In this document: positions 1-8,069 of the stretch, piece by piece
How the letters are laid out: the number at the start of each line of letters is the position of its first letter
Position numbering within the stretch: the first letter of the stretch is position 1
Assembly: GCA_016840025.1 (NCBI GenBank)
Contig: JAEOTF010000102.1
Location: forward strand, 16,802-80,801
Direction of reading: 5' to 3'
DNA: 64,000 nucleotides
Origin: Candidatus Hodarchaeota archaeon
GTDB lineage: Archaea > Asgardarchaeota > Heimdallarchaeia > Hodarchaeales > YT1-039
Notes under the pieces: generated by a model
Database searches by the model: none
Seen by the model: only the letters and a program-made list of their open reading frames with translations
Told to the model about the DNA's origin: nothing
Program-made: the position numbers and the translations under genes

Positions 1-865
1 TCTGAATAATGGGCTTTTTTAATTGAACGAATTTTACAGAATTATGAAAATTTTCTTCATAATCCAAATTTTTCTCTAAAATTATAATCATTGTGCTGAC
101 ATTAGCATTAGAAAACCATCGTTCCACCTGAGATTCCACTAAAGCAATGATTCTAGTGTTAGACAGGATTTCTCGCTGTAATCTTGTGCTATACTCATTA
201 TTCAGCCAAGTGCTTGGTATGATGAAGCCTAGACGTCCCCCTTTTCTCAGAAATCTCAAGCTATAGACTAAAAAATACGCATAAAGACTTGCTCGCCGTG
301 GTAAGTCAACCTTACAATTTTCTTTAATAATTGTCGCAATTTTTCTCTTTGATCCAGTTAATTCTTTCCGTATTTCTTCCTGTCGGGTATAAGGAGGATT
401 TCCTACAATTGCGTCGAAGAGCGGGAATGACTTTTCTCGAACAACTCCATCAAGATCATGGACTGAGAAAGTGGTCATAGGATGAAGGTTGAAGAAATTC
501 TGACAAAATATTGCAGGATGGTTCCTTATTTTTTCCGATTCTTTTCTAAAAAGCTTAGCTACATTTATGGCAGTAAGCTGAGCAGGGAGTCGTTCAATAT
601 CTACTCCCCATAATTGATCAATGATTTTTTGGGTGTTTTTCTTTGGATTGAGGTATTTAAACCGATGATAAGCGCGAAGAAGGAAAATCCCTAGACCACA
701 ACTCGGATCAAGAACTTTGTCAGAATCGTTTTTTATGCAAAAGCAGTTAACAAAATCGGCAAGCGAAGGATGGGTAAAATATTGGCCTAGATTATGGCGA
801 TGCTCAGCTGGTACATATTTTTCATAGATTCGTCCTATATGGTGCACTGAACTCATTTCATACAT
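1..865 (-). CDS. N6-adenine DNA methyltransferase, C-terminus cut off by window edge
   Basis: The minus-strand frame opens at an ATG at 865 and stays open to base 1, so about 288 residues are visible and the C-terminus lies outside. Visible motifs run in the order of class I N6-adenine methylases. A GQYFT segment near residue 27 is followed by DPSCGLGIF (SAM-binding motif I). FDAIVGNPPY is the catalytic NPPY motif IV. RLGFIIPSTWLNN follows, as in Eco57I-type and other restriction-linked enzymes. It should methylate adenine in DNA. Without the C-terminus I cannot tell a stand-alone methylase from a type IIG fusion. A second ATG four codons in (856) is possible. No restriction partner is visible on this side. 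Confidence 0.8.
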   Translation of the reverse strand, partial: MYEMSSVHHIGRIYEKYVPAEHRHNLGQYFTHPSLADFVNCFCIKNDSDKVLDPSCGLGIFLLRAYHRFKYLNPKKNTQKIIDQLWGVDIERLPAQLTAINVAKLFRKESEKIRNHPAIFCQNFFNLHPMTTFSVHDLDGVVREKSFPLFDAIVGNPPYTRQEEIRKELTGSKRKIATIIKENCKVDLPRRASLYAYFLVYSLRFLRKGGRLGFIIPSTWLNNEYSTRLQREILSNTRIIALVESQVERWFSNANVSTMIIILEKNLDYEENFHNSVKFVQLKKPIIQ

Positions 866-1104
866 ATTATAGTTTGGCTCCAAAGATTCTTATGTTAGAA
901 AATGTGTTTCCTGCCTTTTTATAATCACATCAGAAATTGCAGCTATCAATACAGATCCCAAGGTTATCAAAGATGTGATAGTTGTTATAAAAAATGTTTA
1001 GACTTTTGCATGTTTTTGACTGTTTCTCTTGATTCTCCTTAGCTTCCTTTCCCGCCCCGTTCGGACGGTTCTCATGCACACGTTCCTAAAGGGGTCATTT
1101 CCTC

Positions 1105-1210
1105 TTGGACGCTTAGTTGGCACGGCTTGGTGGGTCCCCATTGGATTGATGTCCAACATTGCCCACTATTATAGCATGAGTAACATCCTCTCAATCCTCA
1201 TGTGTTGGAC
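1105..1210 (+). ncRNA. candidate structured RNA in the 866-1269 intergenic region
   Basis: The 404-base gap between the methylase and the TRAP-beta-like gene contains a stretch, about 1040-1215, that is richer in GC than its surroundings. GTCCAACA (1151-1158) pairs perfectly with TGTTGGAC (1203-1210). Directly inside, CATGAG (1175-1180) pairs with CTCATG (1197-1202). This gives 14 base pairs continuous on the 3' side with a 16-base bulge on the 5' side. TTGGAC at 1105-1110 offers an alternative pairing with 1151-1156. An open frame (1029-1244) crosses the region but resembles no protein I know. The element could be a non-coding RNA, a leader for the downstream operon, or a relic of a mobile element. 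Its strand is not established. Confidence 0.35.
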
Positions 1211-1269
1211 TTCTTTTATGAGGGCCTTCAATAAGAGTGATTAGGACTTAAAAAGGGTGTATTTTACTT

Positions 1270-1896
1270 GTGTCTTTTGTGCAGGTGTGCGTCTTGAGGC
1301 GTTCTATTAACCTTTTAGTAGTCACTATTGTCATTTTGGCTTTTCTTAGCTCATCTTCTGCTGTTTCCAGTTATCAACAGGCTGATGATCGCCCCTCTCG
1401 GGGTGTACAGACATTCAAAATCTTTACCGAATCTTCAAATTCTCGTATTGCACTTTCAGTCTCTAAAACCGTAAGTTCAAAAGATCTTTATGTAAATGAA
1501 CCCTTTAATGTTTTTGTTAGAGTAAAAAATTTTGGTAATGCTACCGCATACAATATAACCCTCACCGATGAATTTTTTCCCGATTATTTATTCAATACTA
1601 CTGGTTTTGAGGAGGTAACAGTTCACCAGATTATTAATGGGTCGACCTTCTATTATGGTTATGAGTTAATTCCCCTAAAAGCAGGAATCTATAACATTCC
1701 TGCTACACAGATGATGTATTATGATGACGGAGGAAATAGTTATACCGCTGAAAGTAATGACGTGGGAATTGAAGTAAAAGAAATAGAACCCCCTAGTATT
1801 GATTCTCAAGAAAATTGGCTAATAATCGGTGCTTTTCTAGGTATCTTCTCTATTCTTATTTTAAGTACAAGAATATTCCTTATGAAATTTAACTGA
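1270..1896 (+). CDS. membrane-anchored protein resembling translocon-associated protein beta (TRAP-beta/SSR2)
   Basis: This 208-residue protein has an N-terminal hydrophobic segment (about 14-34), a beta-rich extracytoplasmic domain (about 55-175) and a single C-terminal membrane helix (about 183-203). That is the architecture of eukaryotic TRAP-beta, a subunit at the Sec61 channel. The domain has the family pattern: a bounded strand pair with NFGNATAYNITLTD, then DEFFPDY, then a PLKAG turn, close to the PLKAG of animal TRAP-beta. It is followed within 12 bases by Get3, so two membrane-protein biogenesis genes sit together. The start is GTG; no ATG lies in frame near it. A generic CARDB/DUF11-like adhesion domain is the alternative. 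Confidence 0.6.
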   Translation: MSFVQVCVLRRSINLLVVTIVILAFLSSSSAVSSYQQADDRPSRGVQTFKIFTESSNSRIALSVSKTVSSKDLYVNEPFNVFVRVKNFGNATAYNITLTDEFFPDYLFNTTGFEEVTVHQIINGSTFYYGYELIPLKAGIYNIPATQMMYYDDGGNSYTAESNDVGIEVKEIEPPSIDSQENWLIIGAFLGIFSILILSTRIFLMKFN

Positions 1897-1907
1897 GCTG
1901 AACAATA

Positions 1908-2879
1908 GTGGTTCTCGCTGATTTAGTAGGAGATACCCATCGATTTTTGTTCCTCGGTGGTAAAGGCGGTGTAGGGAAGACAAGTATGGCAGCCGCTCTT
2001 GCAATTCAAGCTGCTTCTGAAGGAAAAGAAACATTGATTATTTCCACCGATCCTGCCCATTCTTTATCAGATAGTCTAGATCAACAAATCGGTGGTTCAG
2101 AATTTGTAGCTGTTAACGGCGTTTCTAATCTTTATGCTTTGGAAATTGATACTGTTCAATCAGTAGAGGAAATAGGTGACATTTTTGGAGTACAGGACGT
2201 CAATAATGCTGCTACTCAAATGGGACTCGAAGGAAGTGAGGACTTAATAGGTTCTACTCCTGGTATAGATGAGACACTAGCTTTTGCTCGTTTATTAGAA
2301 TTTGTAGAAAAACCTACTCATGAATTGGTAGTTTTTGATACCGCTCCAACTGGACATACCTTGCGTTTATTAGGACTACCAGAAATTATGGATTCTTGGC
2401 TCTTTAAATTTATCTCTCTTCGGCAGAGGTTGAGCACAATGATGGGCTCTTTCAAGCGGATGATTTTGGGTGGGCCTGAAGATACTACTAAAGAGGCAAT
2501 GGAAGCACTTAAGGATATGCGACGGCGTGTTCAAGTCGCTAGAACACATCTGGCTAATCCCAATGAGACAGAATTCATAGTTGTAACGATCCCAACAATG
2601 ATGGCAATTTGGGAGACAGAAAGGCTTATTAGGACGCTTTATGAATATTCAATACCCACAAATCATGTAATCGTCAACCAGATATCCCCTTCCAATCCTT
2701 CCTGTCCTTTTTGTGCATCACGGAGCAAAATGAGTCATGAAAACCTGGTTAAAATTCGCACCCTCTATGAAGATTTTAGTTTGATAGAAGTTCCTCTCTT
2801 TAATGATGAAATTCGCGGCATTGAGAAATTAAAAAGACTCGGTCAACTACTTATGAGTCCCCCTACTGAGGAACAATAA
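1908..2879 (+). CDS. Get3/ArsA-family ATPase, tail-anchored protein targeting factor
   Basis: This 323-residue P-loop ATPase belongs to the GET3/ArsA family. It has the deviant Walker A GGKGGVGKTS (residues 17-26), switch I STDPAHSL, and a DTAPTGHTLRLL switch II/A-loop segment. A CPFC pair (Cys266 and Cys269) is the zinc motif that joins the Get3 homodimer. The single ATPase half and the CxxC favour Get3, which carries C-terminal membrane anchors to the membrane, over the tandem arsenite pump ArsA. It starts at GTG, 11 bases after the TRAP-beta-like gene, and is probably co-transcribed with it and with the metalloprotease 3 bases downstream. Confidence 0.9.
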   Translation: MVLADLVGDTHRFLFLGGKGGVGKTSMAAALAIQAASEGKETLIISTDPAHSLSDSLDQQIGGSEFVAVNGVSNLYALEIDTVQSVEEIGDIFGVQDVNNAATQMGLEGSEDLIGSTPGIDETLAFARLLEFVEKPTHELVVFDTAPTGHTLRLLGLPEIMDSWLFKFISLRQRLSTMMGSFKRMILGGPEDTTKEAMEALKDMRRRVQVARTHLANPNETEFIVVTIPTMMAIWETERLIRTLYEYSIPTNHVIVNQISPSNPSCPFCASRSKMSHENLVKIRTLYEDFSLIEVPLFNDEIRGIEKLKRLGQLLMSPPTEEQ

Positions 2880-2882
2880 TTA

Positions 2883-3515
2883 ATGCTGTTTAATCCCCGC
2901 AGTTTGGAAAACCGAAATAAATCTCTAATTAAGAGAGCAGCCGCAGTTTTAGAGGTTGAGGATGAGAATCTCAACCCGTATCCTTCTATAGTAATCATAA
3001 AAAAAAGTTCTGTTCTTCCCAATTATCACGCTTCAGCACGTTATGATCATTTTTCTCAGCAAATAACCCTTGCTCAGAGGGGTATTATCGAACTTGCTCA
3101 TGGTAAAAACCTCGAATCCTTTCTTGTAGAAACTCTAATTCATGAGAATGCTCACTTCATTCATCACAGCCTACTTGGTGAAGTTTACGTTAAAATGTGG
3201 CCTCCATCTAGTGTAAATCTAAAACAAGTTGGTATTAAAACCGCAAAAGACTATACCACCTCTTACAAATGGCTAGAAGGTTTAGCGTTTCGTGTAACTC
3301 AAGAAACATTGAATAACGATCCGCCTACGCTATTAGACGTAGAAAAGGCTCTTCAAAGCAGAAATCTTGCATTCTACTTTCATTTCGCAGGTTGGTGGCA
3401 AGTTTCTCAGTTAGAAAAGGCTCATTTCATCCGTTTGAGTCGTTTATCTTATTGTGATATAGATAGAATCTCACCTTTACCATCAAAGCTAGATATCTTT
3501 CGGAGAAATAGGTAA
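2883..3515 (+). CDS. predicted HExxH zinc metalloprotease, family unknown
   Basis: A 210-residue soluble protein with HENAH at residues 87-91, an exact HExxH zinc-binding and catalytic motif in a hydrophobic helix (LVETLIHENAHFIHH). A candidate third zinc ligand is Glu132 in KWLEGLAF, as in gluzincins. No signal peptide or membrane helix is visible, so it should act in the cytosol. It starts three bases after the Get3 stop and ends the three-gene run TRAP-beta-like/Get3/protease. Its position suggests a link to membrane-protein biogenesis or quality control, but that is inference from context. I do not recognise the exact family. Confidence 0.6.
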   Translation: MLFNPRSLENRNKSLIKRAAAVLEVEDENLNPYPSIVIIKKSSVLPNYHASARYDHFSQQITLAQRGIIELAHGKNLESFLVETLIHENAHFIHHSLLGEVYVKMWPPSSVNLKQVGIKTAKDYTTSYKWLEGLAFRVTQETLNNDPPTLLDVEKALQSRNLAFYFHFAGWWQVSQLEKAHFIRLSRLSYCDIDRISPLPSKLDIFRRNR

Positions 3516-3636
3516 TAAACTGATATTTACTTTCTAATGATTCAAACAAGGGAAGTAAAAACTAATTGGTAACTTTTTTTAAAAGGTCAAATCATAAATA
3601 AATCACGAGATAAGTTAGACAAGCGATGGTTTAGCG

Positions 3637-4269
3637 ATGGGCTTTGATGATCTCTTTGAGTCCGATGACACGAAAATGTCAGATGGACTAGGTAAACGGT
3701 TAGAAATATTATTTACATTCATAGATAGTGCTGTAGGTCGAATTTTGGACTCTTTACAAAAACTAGATGAAAGGATCACACAAGTTGAGGAAAGGTTCAC
3801 ATCGGGAGTTGGATCTGCACCTTACGCCCCAGCTGGCATGCCTACTCAGGCCCCACCTTCGGGTTTACCTCCACCGCCATCTCCTTCCGGCGGAACCCCA
3901 CCTCCTCCTCCTTCCGGCGGTTTTCCTTCCGGCGGAACCCCACCTCCTCCTCCTTCCGGCGGAACCCCACCTCCTCCTCCTTCCGGCGGTTTTCCTTCCA
4001 GCGGAACCCCGCCTCCTCCTCCTAGCGGAAGTGGAACACTTCAATCAGAACTGCAAAGTGCAATGCAACGGCGTAGCAGCACCCCTGGTGCTCCTCCTCC
4101 TTCACACGGGTCTGGTGCCCCTGGTGCCCCTGCCCCTGGTGCCCCTGGTGCCCCTGGTGGGGGTGGCGCTCCTCCTCCTTCCCCAATGATGCTTCAGGCG
4201 CAACTTAAAGATGAACTTCGAGCAGCTTTTGCGAAGATTCGTTCTGGTTTAAACGAAGAGGATCGATAG
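3637..4269 (+). CDS. coiled-coil plus polyproline protein (possible profilin/actin-related scaffold)
   Basis: This 210-residue protein has three parts. Residues 18-56 are an amphipathic heptad helix (KRLEILFTFIDS to QVEERF). Residues 66-130 are low-complexity repeats of GGTPPPPPSGG, and a Gly/Ala/Pro tract covers 145-180. Short helices LQSELQSAMQRR (near 135) and LQAQLKDELRAAFAKIR (about 186-202) flank the second tract. Coiled coil, polyproline, then short helical motifs is the plan of WASP/WAVE/WASH-type factors, whose proline tracts bind profilin. The N-terminal helix recalls the small coiled-coil subunits BRK1 and CCDC53. Similarity is architectural only; the helices are not clear WH2 motifs. 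A long frame in another register over the repeat is a shadow. Confidence 0.75.
   Translation: MGFDDLFESDDTKMSDGLGKRLEILFTFIDSAVGRILDSLQKLDERITQVEERFTSGVGSAPYAPAGMPTQAPPSGLPPPPSPSGGTPPPPPSGGFPSGGTPPPPPSGGTPPPPPSGGFPSSGTPPPPPSGSGTLQSELQSAMQRRSSTPGAPPPSHGSGAPGAPAPGAPGAPGGGGAPPPSPMMLQAQLKDELRAAFAKIRSGLNEEDR
3886..4023 (+). repeat. tandem proline-rich coding repeat
   Basis: Four copies of a unit built on GGCGGAACCCCACCTCCTCC are interspersed with two copies of a GGCGGTTTTCC spacer. Near-identity at the DNA level, including third codon positions, shows recent expansion by slippage or unequal exchange. The tract may vary in length between strains and is a likely spot for assembly error. Confidence 0.85.
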
Positions 4270-4317
4270 GAACATTTTTCCTTTTTTTATTATTATACAA
4301 ATTTATGGGTGTTAACA

Positions 4318-5100
4318 ATGAGTTTTCGTTCTACTACTCAATCTGAACCGTGCAGATTTGGTATCCCTCAGCTAGATGAAATTCTAGGCGGCGGTGTCCC
4401 TAGAGGTTCTGTTTTATTACTTGAAGATGAGGTAGGCATAGAAAGTGAGCCTGTTATTATTAAATTTCTTTCAACAGGTTTACGAGCGGGTGAATATGGT
4501 TACATTTTGAGTACTGAACATCCTTACAGTCACTACCGTCATCTTCTCATCCCCTTTGGTATTGATGAAGTTCAACTAGAAATGAAACGATTGGTGTTTC
4601 TTGACGGATTTTCCAATCCTTTTGGCTATACAGATATCCGTACAGAAGTTGAAAACATTGTTCGGGACATTAGTCAACCACGACAAATCATTGATAGCAT
4701 TCGTAGGGCAATTCTTCATGTTCGAACCGCTCATGTTCGAGGTGTCCTTGATTCACTTACAACACTCCTTCTTGTCTCTGATTCATTGAAACCTGCGCTC
4801 TCTTTTCTACAAACCAAGATAGCTCAGGATAAACAAAGGAATTTCGTATCTTTAATAACATTGCATACAGATGTTCATGAGCCAAATGTTATTAGAGCCA
4901 TTGAGCACCATTGTGATGGGGTTATTCGGATTGAAAAACCAGATCCAGACTCCGAAAGACCCGATGCTGGGACACTCTCTGTCATCAAAATGATCGGAGT
5001 AAGTCCTGGTTCACTCACCACTAAATTTTGGTACGAATTCTCTCCTGGATCAGTTGAACTTACCCCAAAAACAACAGATGCCTTGGAAGGTATTATATGA
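4318..5100 (+). CDS. KaiC/RecA-like ATPase paralogue with degenerate Walker A
   Basis: About 260 residues with the KaiC-type opening FGIPQLDEILGGGVPRGSVLLLE. In active family members a GxxxxGKT P-loop follows, but here the sequence is EDEVGIESEP with no Lys-Thr, so nucleotide binding by the usual means is doubtful. A Walker B-like strand (RGVLDSLTTLLL) remains. Such members usually serve as regulators or scaffolds. ATG 4318 is preferred over an in-frame GTG at 4309. The 3' end overlaps the next gene by ATGA, so the two are translationally coupled. The polyproline gene lies 48 bases upstream on the same strand and may share the transcript. Confidence 0.75.
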   Translation: MSFRSTTQSEPCRFGIPQLDEILGGGVPRGSVLLLEDEVGIESEPVIIKFLSTGLRAGEYGYILSTEHPYSHYRHLLIPFGIDEVQLEMKRLVFLDGFSNPFGYTDIRTEVENIVRDISQPRQIIDSIRRAILHVRTAHVRGVLDSLTTLLLVSDSLKPALSFLQTKIAQDKQRNFVSLITLHTDVHEPNVIRAIEHHCDGVIRIEKPDPDSERPDAGTLSVIKMIGVSPGSLTTKFWYEFSPGSVELTPKTTDALEGII

Positions 5101-5303
5101 CCAATTGCAGTATTGAAAATTGTGAAGGTGAAGCTGACCGTTCTTTTAGCCTCCAAAGGATAGGAAAAGCTGTCAAACAGGCAGGCCTTTCTGTTCCAAC
5201 TGGACGTAAAGTCAGACGAGTACATCTGTGTAAGCCTCATTATCGACAGATCAAAAAGCACCTACGAAAGGAGAGAGAAATCGAGCGTAAACGTTGGTCA
5301 TAA
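5097..5303 (+). CDS. small basic Cys/His protein, function unknown
   Basis: 68 residues. An N-terminal CSIENCEG (C-x4-C) and a central HLCKPHY could together form a four-ligand zinc site, followed by a lysine/arginine-rich C-terminal helix (KKHLRKEREIERKRW) suited to binding nucleic acid or an acidic partner. It overlaps the KaiC-like gene by four bases (ATGA), which supports it as a real, coupled gene. Family not recognised. Confidence 0.65.
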   Translation: MTNCSIENCEGEADRSFSLQRIGKAVKQAGLSVPTGRKVRRVHLCKPHYRQIKKHLRKEREIERKRWS

Positions 5304-5318
5304 GTCAAACTATGCTCA

Positions 5319-5350
5319 AGAACGGCCTATCTTGACCGTTCTACGCGTTT
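5319..5350 (+). terminator. hairpin plus T-tract terminator
   Basis: AGAACGG (5319-5325) pairs perfectly with CCGTTCT (5336-5342) and is followed by a six-base T run. It lies about 15 bases after the stop of the small Cys/His gene, where the plus-strand operon should end. Confidence 0.6.
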
Positions 5351-5439
5351 TTTCATTTCTTACCAGCAATAGAAGATGATTAACTTCTTATTTCTTTGCC
5401 CTGTGCTTTTTTAGAAAAAAAGATGAATTAGGAACTTAT

Positions 5440-6354
5440 CTATTTTGTAATAGTGAGTTCGATTGCATTGTGTGGACATGCTTCTTTACAGTCTAAACAT
5501 AGGATACATTTACGATCCATTATCCTTTTTGCCGGGTAATCGAGTAATCGTATCCCCATAGGGCAGACATCTTCACACTTACCGCATCTATCGCATCGGC
5601 TGATGTTTCGACGAATTCCTACCAAGCTATATTGGCAAATACGTCCCATTATTGCCCCCGTAGGACAGAACCATCGGCACCATGCTCGCGTAACAAACAA
5701 AGGAATAAGAATCGCTACGAAAAAGATTAGAAGTCGTGTCCAGAAGATAATATCCCATCCTAGGAGGTTTCCATCTTCAAAAAGATCCACATCATCCACA
5801 TCAAGCCCAAACGTTCCAAAAATAACCCACCACGGGAAAGCAGAAAATAACGTTGCGGCGGGATCTAATGGGGCTGAAACTACATCGCCAAATGCGCCCA
5901 GTTGGTCTTTAAACCCTTCAATGATAGCCACACCAATAGCAAAGACAATAAAAGTCACAGCGAAGAATTCACCAAAATAAGCCATGACTCTATTTTCTTG
6001 CCGATTGGGTCGTCTGCTCTTTATTGGGAGTTTGGCCAATAGATCTTGAACAAAACCAAAAGGACATGCCCACGCACAGAAAGCTCGGCCAAATATAGCT
6101 CCAATCAAAAAGAAACTAGCAATAGCCATAAAGGGGATAGCTGGCCCCTGTTCAGCTCCCCCTGTAATAAAGTCTTGTAAAATATAAAACGCCCCGCTTA
6201 CAACTGAATAAGGACCTTCAGGAATATTAATAGGAAGTAAAAGTCCAGTTGGTACAACGCCGAATATTGCAGCGTTCAAGAGCAGTAATAAAAGGAATTG
6301 ACAGCTGAATCTTAGTGTATGAACTATGCGAGTCTTGATTTTCTTTTCAGACAT
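5440..6354 (-). CDS. NapH-like membrane protein with two 4Fe-4S ferredoxin clusters
   Basis: About 304 residues. Hydrophobic helices alternate with two CxxxCP motifs (CAWACPFGFVQDLL and CRWFCPTGAIMG) that define the NapH/CcoG-type electron-transfer family. A C-terminal dicluster ferredoxin domain follows, with CDRCGKCEDVCPMG and CILCLDCKEACPHN. It should pass electrons between a membrane quinone or redox partner and a cytoplasmic or surface enzyme, which is not in this window. ATG 6354 is preferred; a GTG at 6378 would overlap the small gene upstream. A GAGG lies about 10 bases before the ATG. It forms a pair with the 49-residue membrane protein. Confidence 0.8.
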   Translation of the reverse strand: MSEKKIKTRIVHTLRFSCQFLLLLLLNAAIFGVVPTGLLLPINIPEGPYSVVSGAFYILQDFITGGAEQGPAIPFMAIASFFLIGAIFGRAFCAWACPFGFVQDLLAKLPIKSRRPNRQENRVMAYFGEFFAVTFIVFAIGVAIIEGFKDQLGAFGDVVSAPLDPAATLFSAFPWWVIFGTFGLDVDDVDLFEDGNLLGWDIIFWTRLLIFFVAILIPLFVTRAWCRWFCPTGAIMGRICQYSLVGIRRNISRCDRCGKCEDVCPMGIRLLDYPAKRIMDRKCILCLDCKEACPHNAIELTITK

Positions 6355-6367
6355 CTTTGATATCGCC

Positions 6368-6517
6368 TCATGAACCACGTGGAACTCCTGCTCTAAACCC
6401 TTCCGTCACTTCTTCTAGCATCTGATGAATTGTATCGTATTCCCCGAGAGCTAGCGCTGCTCCAAGACAAAAAAGCCCAACACCCAAAAAAATGATTGTG
6501 GCAACTCGGAATTGCAT
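6368..6517 (-). CDS. 49-residue single-pass membrane protein
   Basis: A short frame from ATG 6517 encodes a hydrophobic N-terminal helix (VATIIFLGVGLFCLGAALAL) and a short polar tail ending RAGVPRGS. The stop lies 13 bases before the preferred start of the NapH-like gene, so the two form an operon. It may be a small subunit or a signal-anchored accessory of that redox protein. Family not recognised; support comes from position and composition. Confidence 0.5.
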   Translation of the reverse strand: MQFRVATIIFLGVGLFCLGAALALGEYDTIHQMLEEVTEGFRAGVPRGS

Positions 6518-6778
6518 GCTCGAACCTCAACTACTTTAGAATTTGTAATAGGCCACAGAAAAATAACTCATCAATAAACTTTTTTTAAGATCAGGGAGTG
6601 ATCTTTTTGTTAAGGGGGTTTTTATGCTACTGATCACTATTTTCTCAATAAATTCGCTAGCTATGAAAGTTTAAGCAGCTCTTACTTCGAATAATTCCCC
6701 TTATTTACCTTTTTTATATTCTCAAGCTACCTATCGAAATTACCATCGCTATTCTCACTTGACTAACTTCTAGCTCTA

Positions 6779-8002
6779 CTAGAATCCATAATCTCGGGCA
6801 ATGGCAAATCCATCGACAAGACCAAATAACTGCTTCCAGAGCCTGATAAATCTTGGATGTCTTAATGTACGATAGATAAAAATAAGGCTATCTCTTCTAT
6901 GCATTTTAGTAATATCTTGTCCATCTACTATGACTCCTAAGGCGTTAAGTTCTTTATTTGTGAATTTATGGTAGAAAATTTCATGAGCTCTTGCAATACT
7001 CTCATCTGCATAGGGCATCTCTTTCCAACAACTCTCATAATTCTGTAAGAATTCCTTACCAAAATTATCTCGTTCATTCGCATTGATAATTATCTCTCCT
7101 GCTAATTTACCCGTATGCATAGCAATAATAATTCCTCCGTAAAAAATCATATTTGGAAAACCACCTGCATCACCTGCTAATAGAACCCGATCCGCGTACG
7201 TTTGGGGCAGTGGTCCTGTAGAAGGTATGATGCCGGCAATGGTTTTTTCTACTGAGATTTTCTCAATTGCAGCTTTTTGACCAATTTTCTTAATAAAAGA
7301 ATCGAGTTTTTTCCGTGGATTTTGCTTTGCAGCACATACTATTCCTATGTTTGTTGTTTCCTTTTTCGGAAAGACCCATCCATATCCTTCTGGAAAAGCT
7401 TCATGATCAAAATAGAAATCTAATGCGTCCGTAAGAACCCCCTTTACCCTATATTCTACGCCTTGTACAACTTCCATTTTTTTATTGAGTCCTGTCCATT
7501 TGCGGATATGAGAAGCTGGTCCATCACAGCCAACCACTACTTTTGTGACTATTGAATTTTTTTCACCCTTAGAATTTCTTGTACGAATAATCGCGTGAGT
7601 TTTAAATATTTCAAGCTGAATTGCTGCTGTTTCCGTCCTAATTTCAGCGCCTGCCTTTTGTGCTCTTTTTGCTAAGAATTGATCAAATCTAGGTCGATTA
7701 ATGACCGCGGTCTCGAGGTTCGAGGTTGCAGTTCCCCCTGTTCCGAAAAAAAAACGTTGCAAATTAATTTTCCTTTCTATGATTGCATCAGCGTTTCTAG
7801 AAGAAACTACCTCTGTAGGAATGGAGAATTCGTTAATTTTTTCTATTGACATGCCTTCCCCACAAGCTACTGGTAATCCAATTGTTGGATGTTCTTCTAA
7901 TACTATAACATTTAGCCCTGAAGCTCCTATTTCCTCAGCTGCAGATAATCCCGCGGGCCCTGCTCCTACAATGATACAATCTACCGTTTCAAGATTTGTC
8001 AT
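6779..8002 (-). CDS. geranylgeranyl reductase family flavoprotein (archaeal lipid saturation)
   Basis: A 407-residue FAD-dependent oxidoreductase. The N-terminal Rossmann motif is DCIIVGAGPAGLSAAEE (about 8-24). The family signature PVACGEGMS follows near residue 45, and the FAD-binding RVLLAGDAGGFPN near 270. It should reduce the double bonds of geranylgeranyl chains in archaeal ether lipids (digeranylgeranylglycerophospholipid reductase activity) at the membrane. Length is normal. It is monocistronic and divergent from Gar1. A role on another prenyl substrate, as for some paralogues, is possible. Confidence 0.88.
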   Translation of the reverse strand: MTNLETVDCIIVGAGPAGLSAAEEIGASGLNVIVLEEHPTIGLPVACGEGMSIEKINEFSIPTEVVSSRNADAIIERKINLQRFFFGTGGTATSNLETAVINRPRFDQFLAKRAQKAGAEIRTETAAIQLEIFKTHAIIRTRNSKGEKNSIVTKVVVGCDGPASHIRKWTGLNKKMEVVQGVEYRVKGVLTDALDFYFDHEAFPEGYGWVFPKKETTNIGIVCAAKQNPRKKLDSFIKKIGQKAAIEKISVEKTIAGIIPSTGPLPQTYADRVLLAGDAGGFPNMIFYGGIIIAMHTGKLAGEIIINANERDNFGKEFLQNYESCWKEMPYADESIARAHEIFYHKFTNKELNALGVIVDGQDITKMHRRDSLIFIYRTLRHPRFIRLWKQLFGLVDGFAIARDYGF

Positions 8003-8069
8003 AACCCTCAGGCTCTCTAATTATTAATGATGCAAAAGAAAAAAATGCTCTCTTATTTTTTCTTCCATC

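Noticed and set aside
1029..1244. 71-codon open frame
   Set aside because: It overlies the structured GC-rich island, has no start signal and no recognisable protein pattern.
3767..4189. 140-codon frame rich in leucine and proline
   Set aside because: It is the other register of the proline repeat; repeats keep several frames open by chance.
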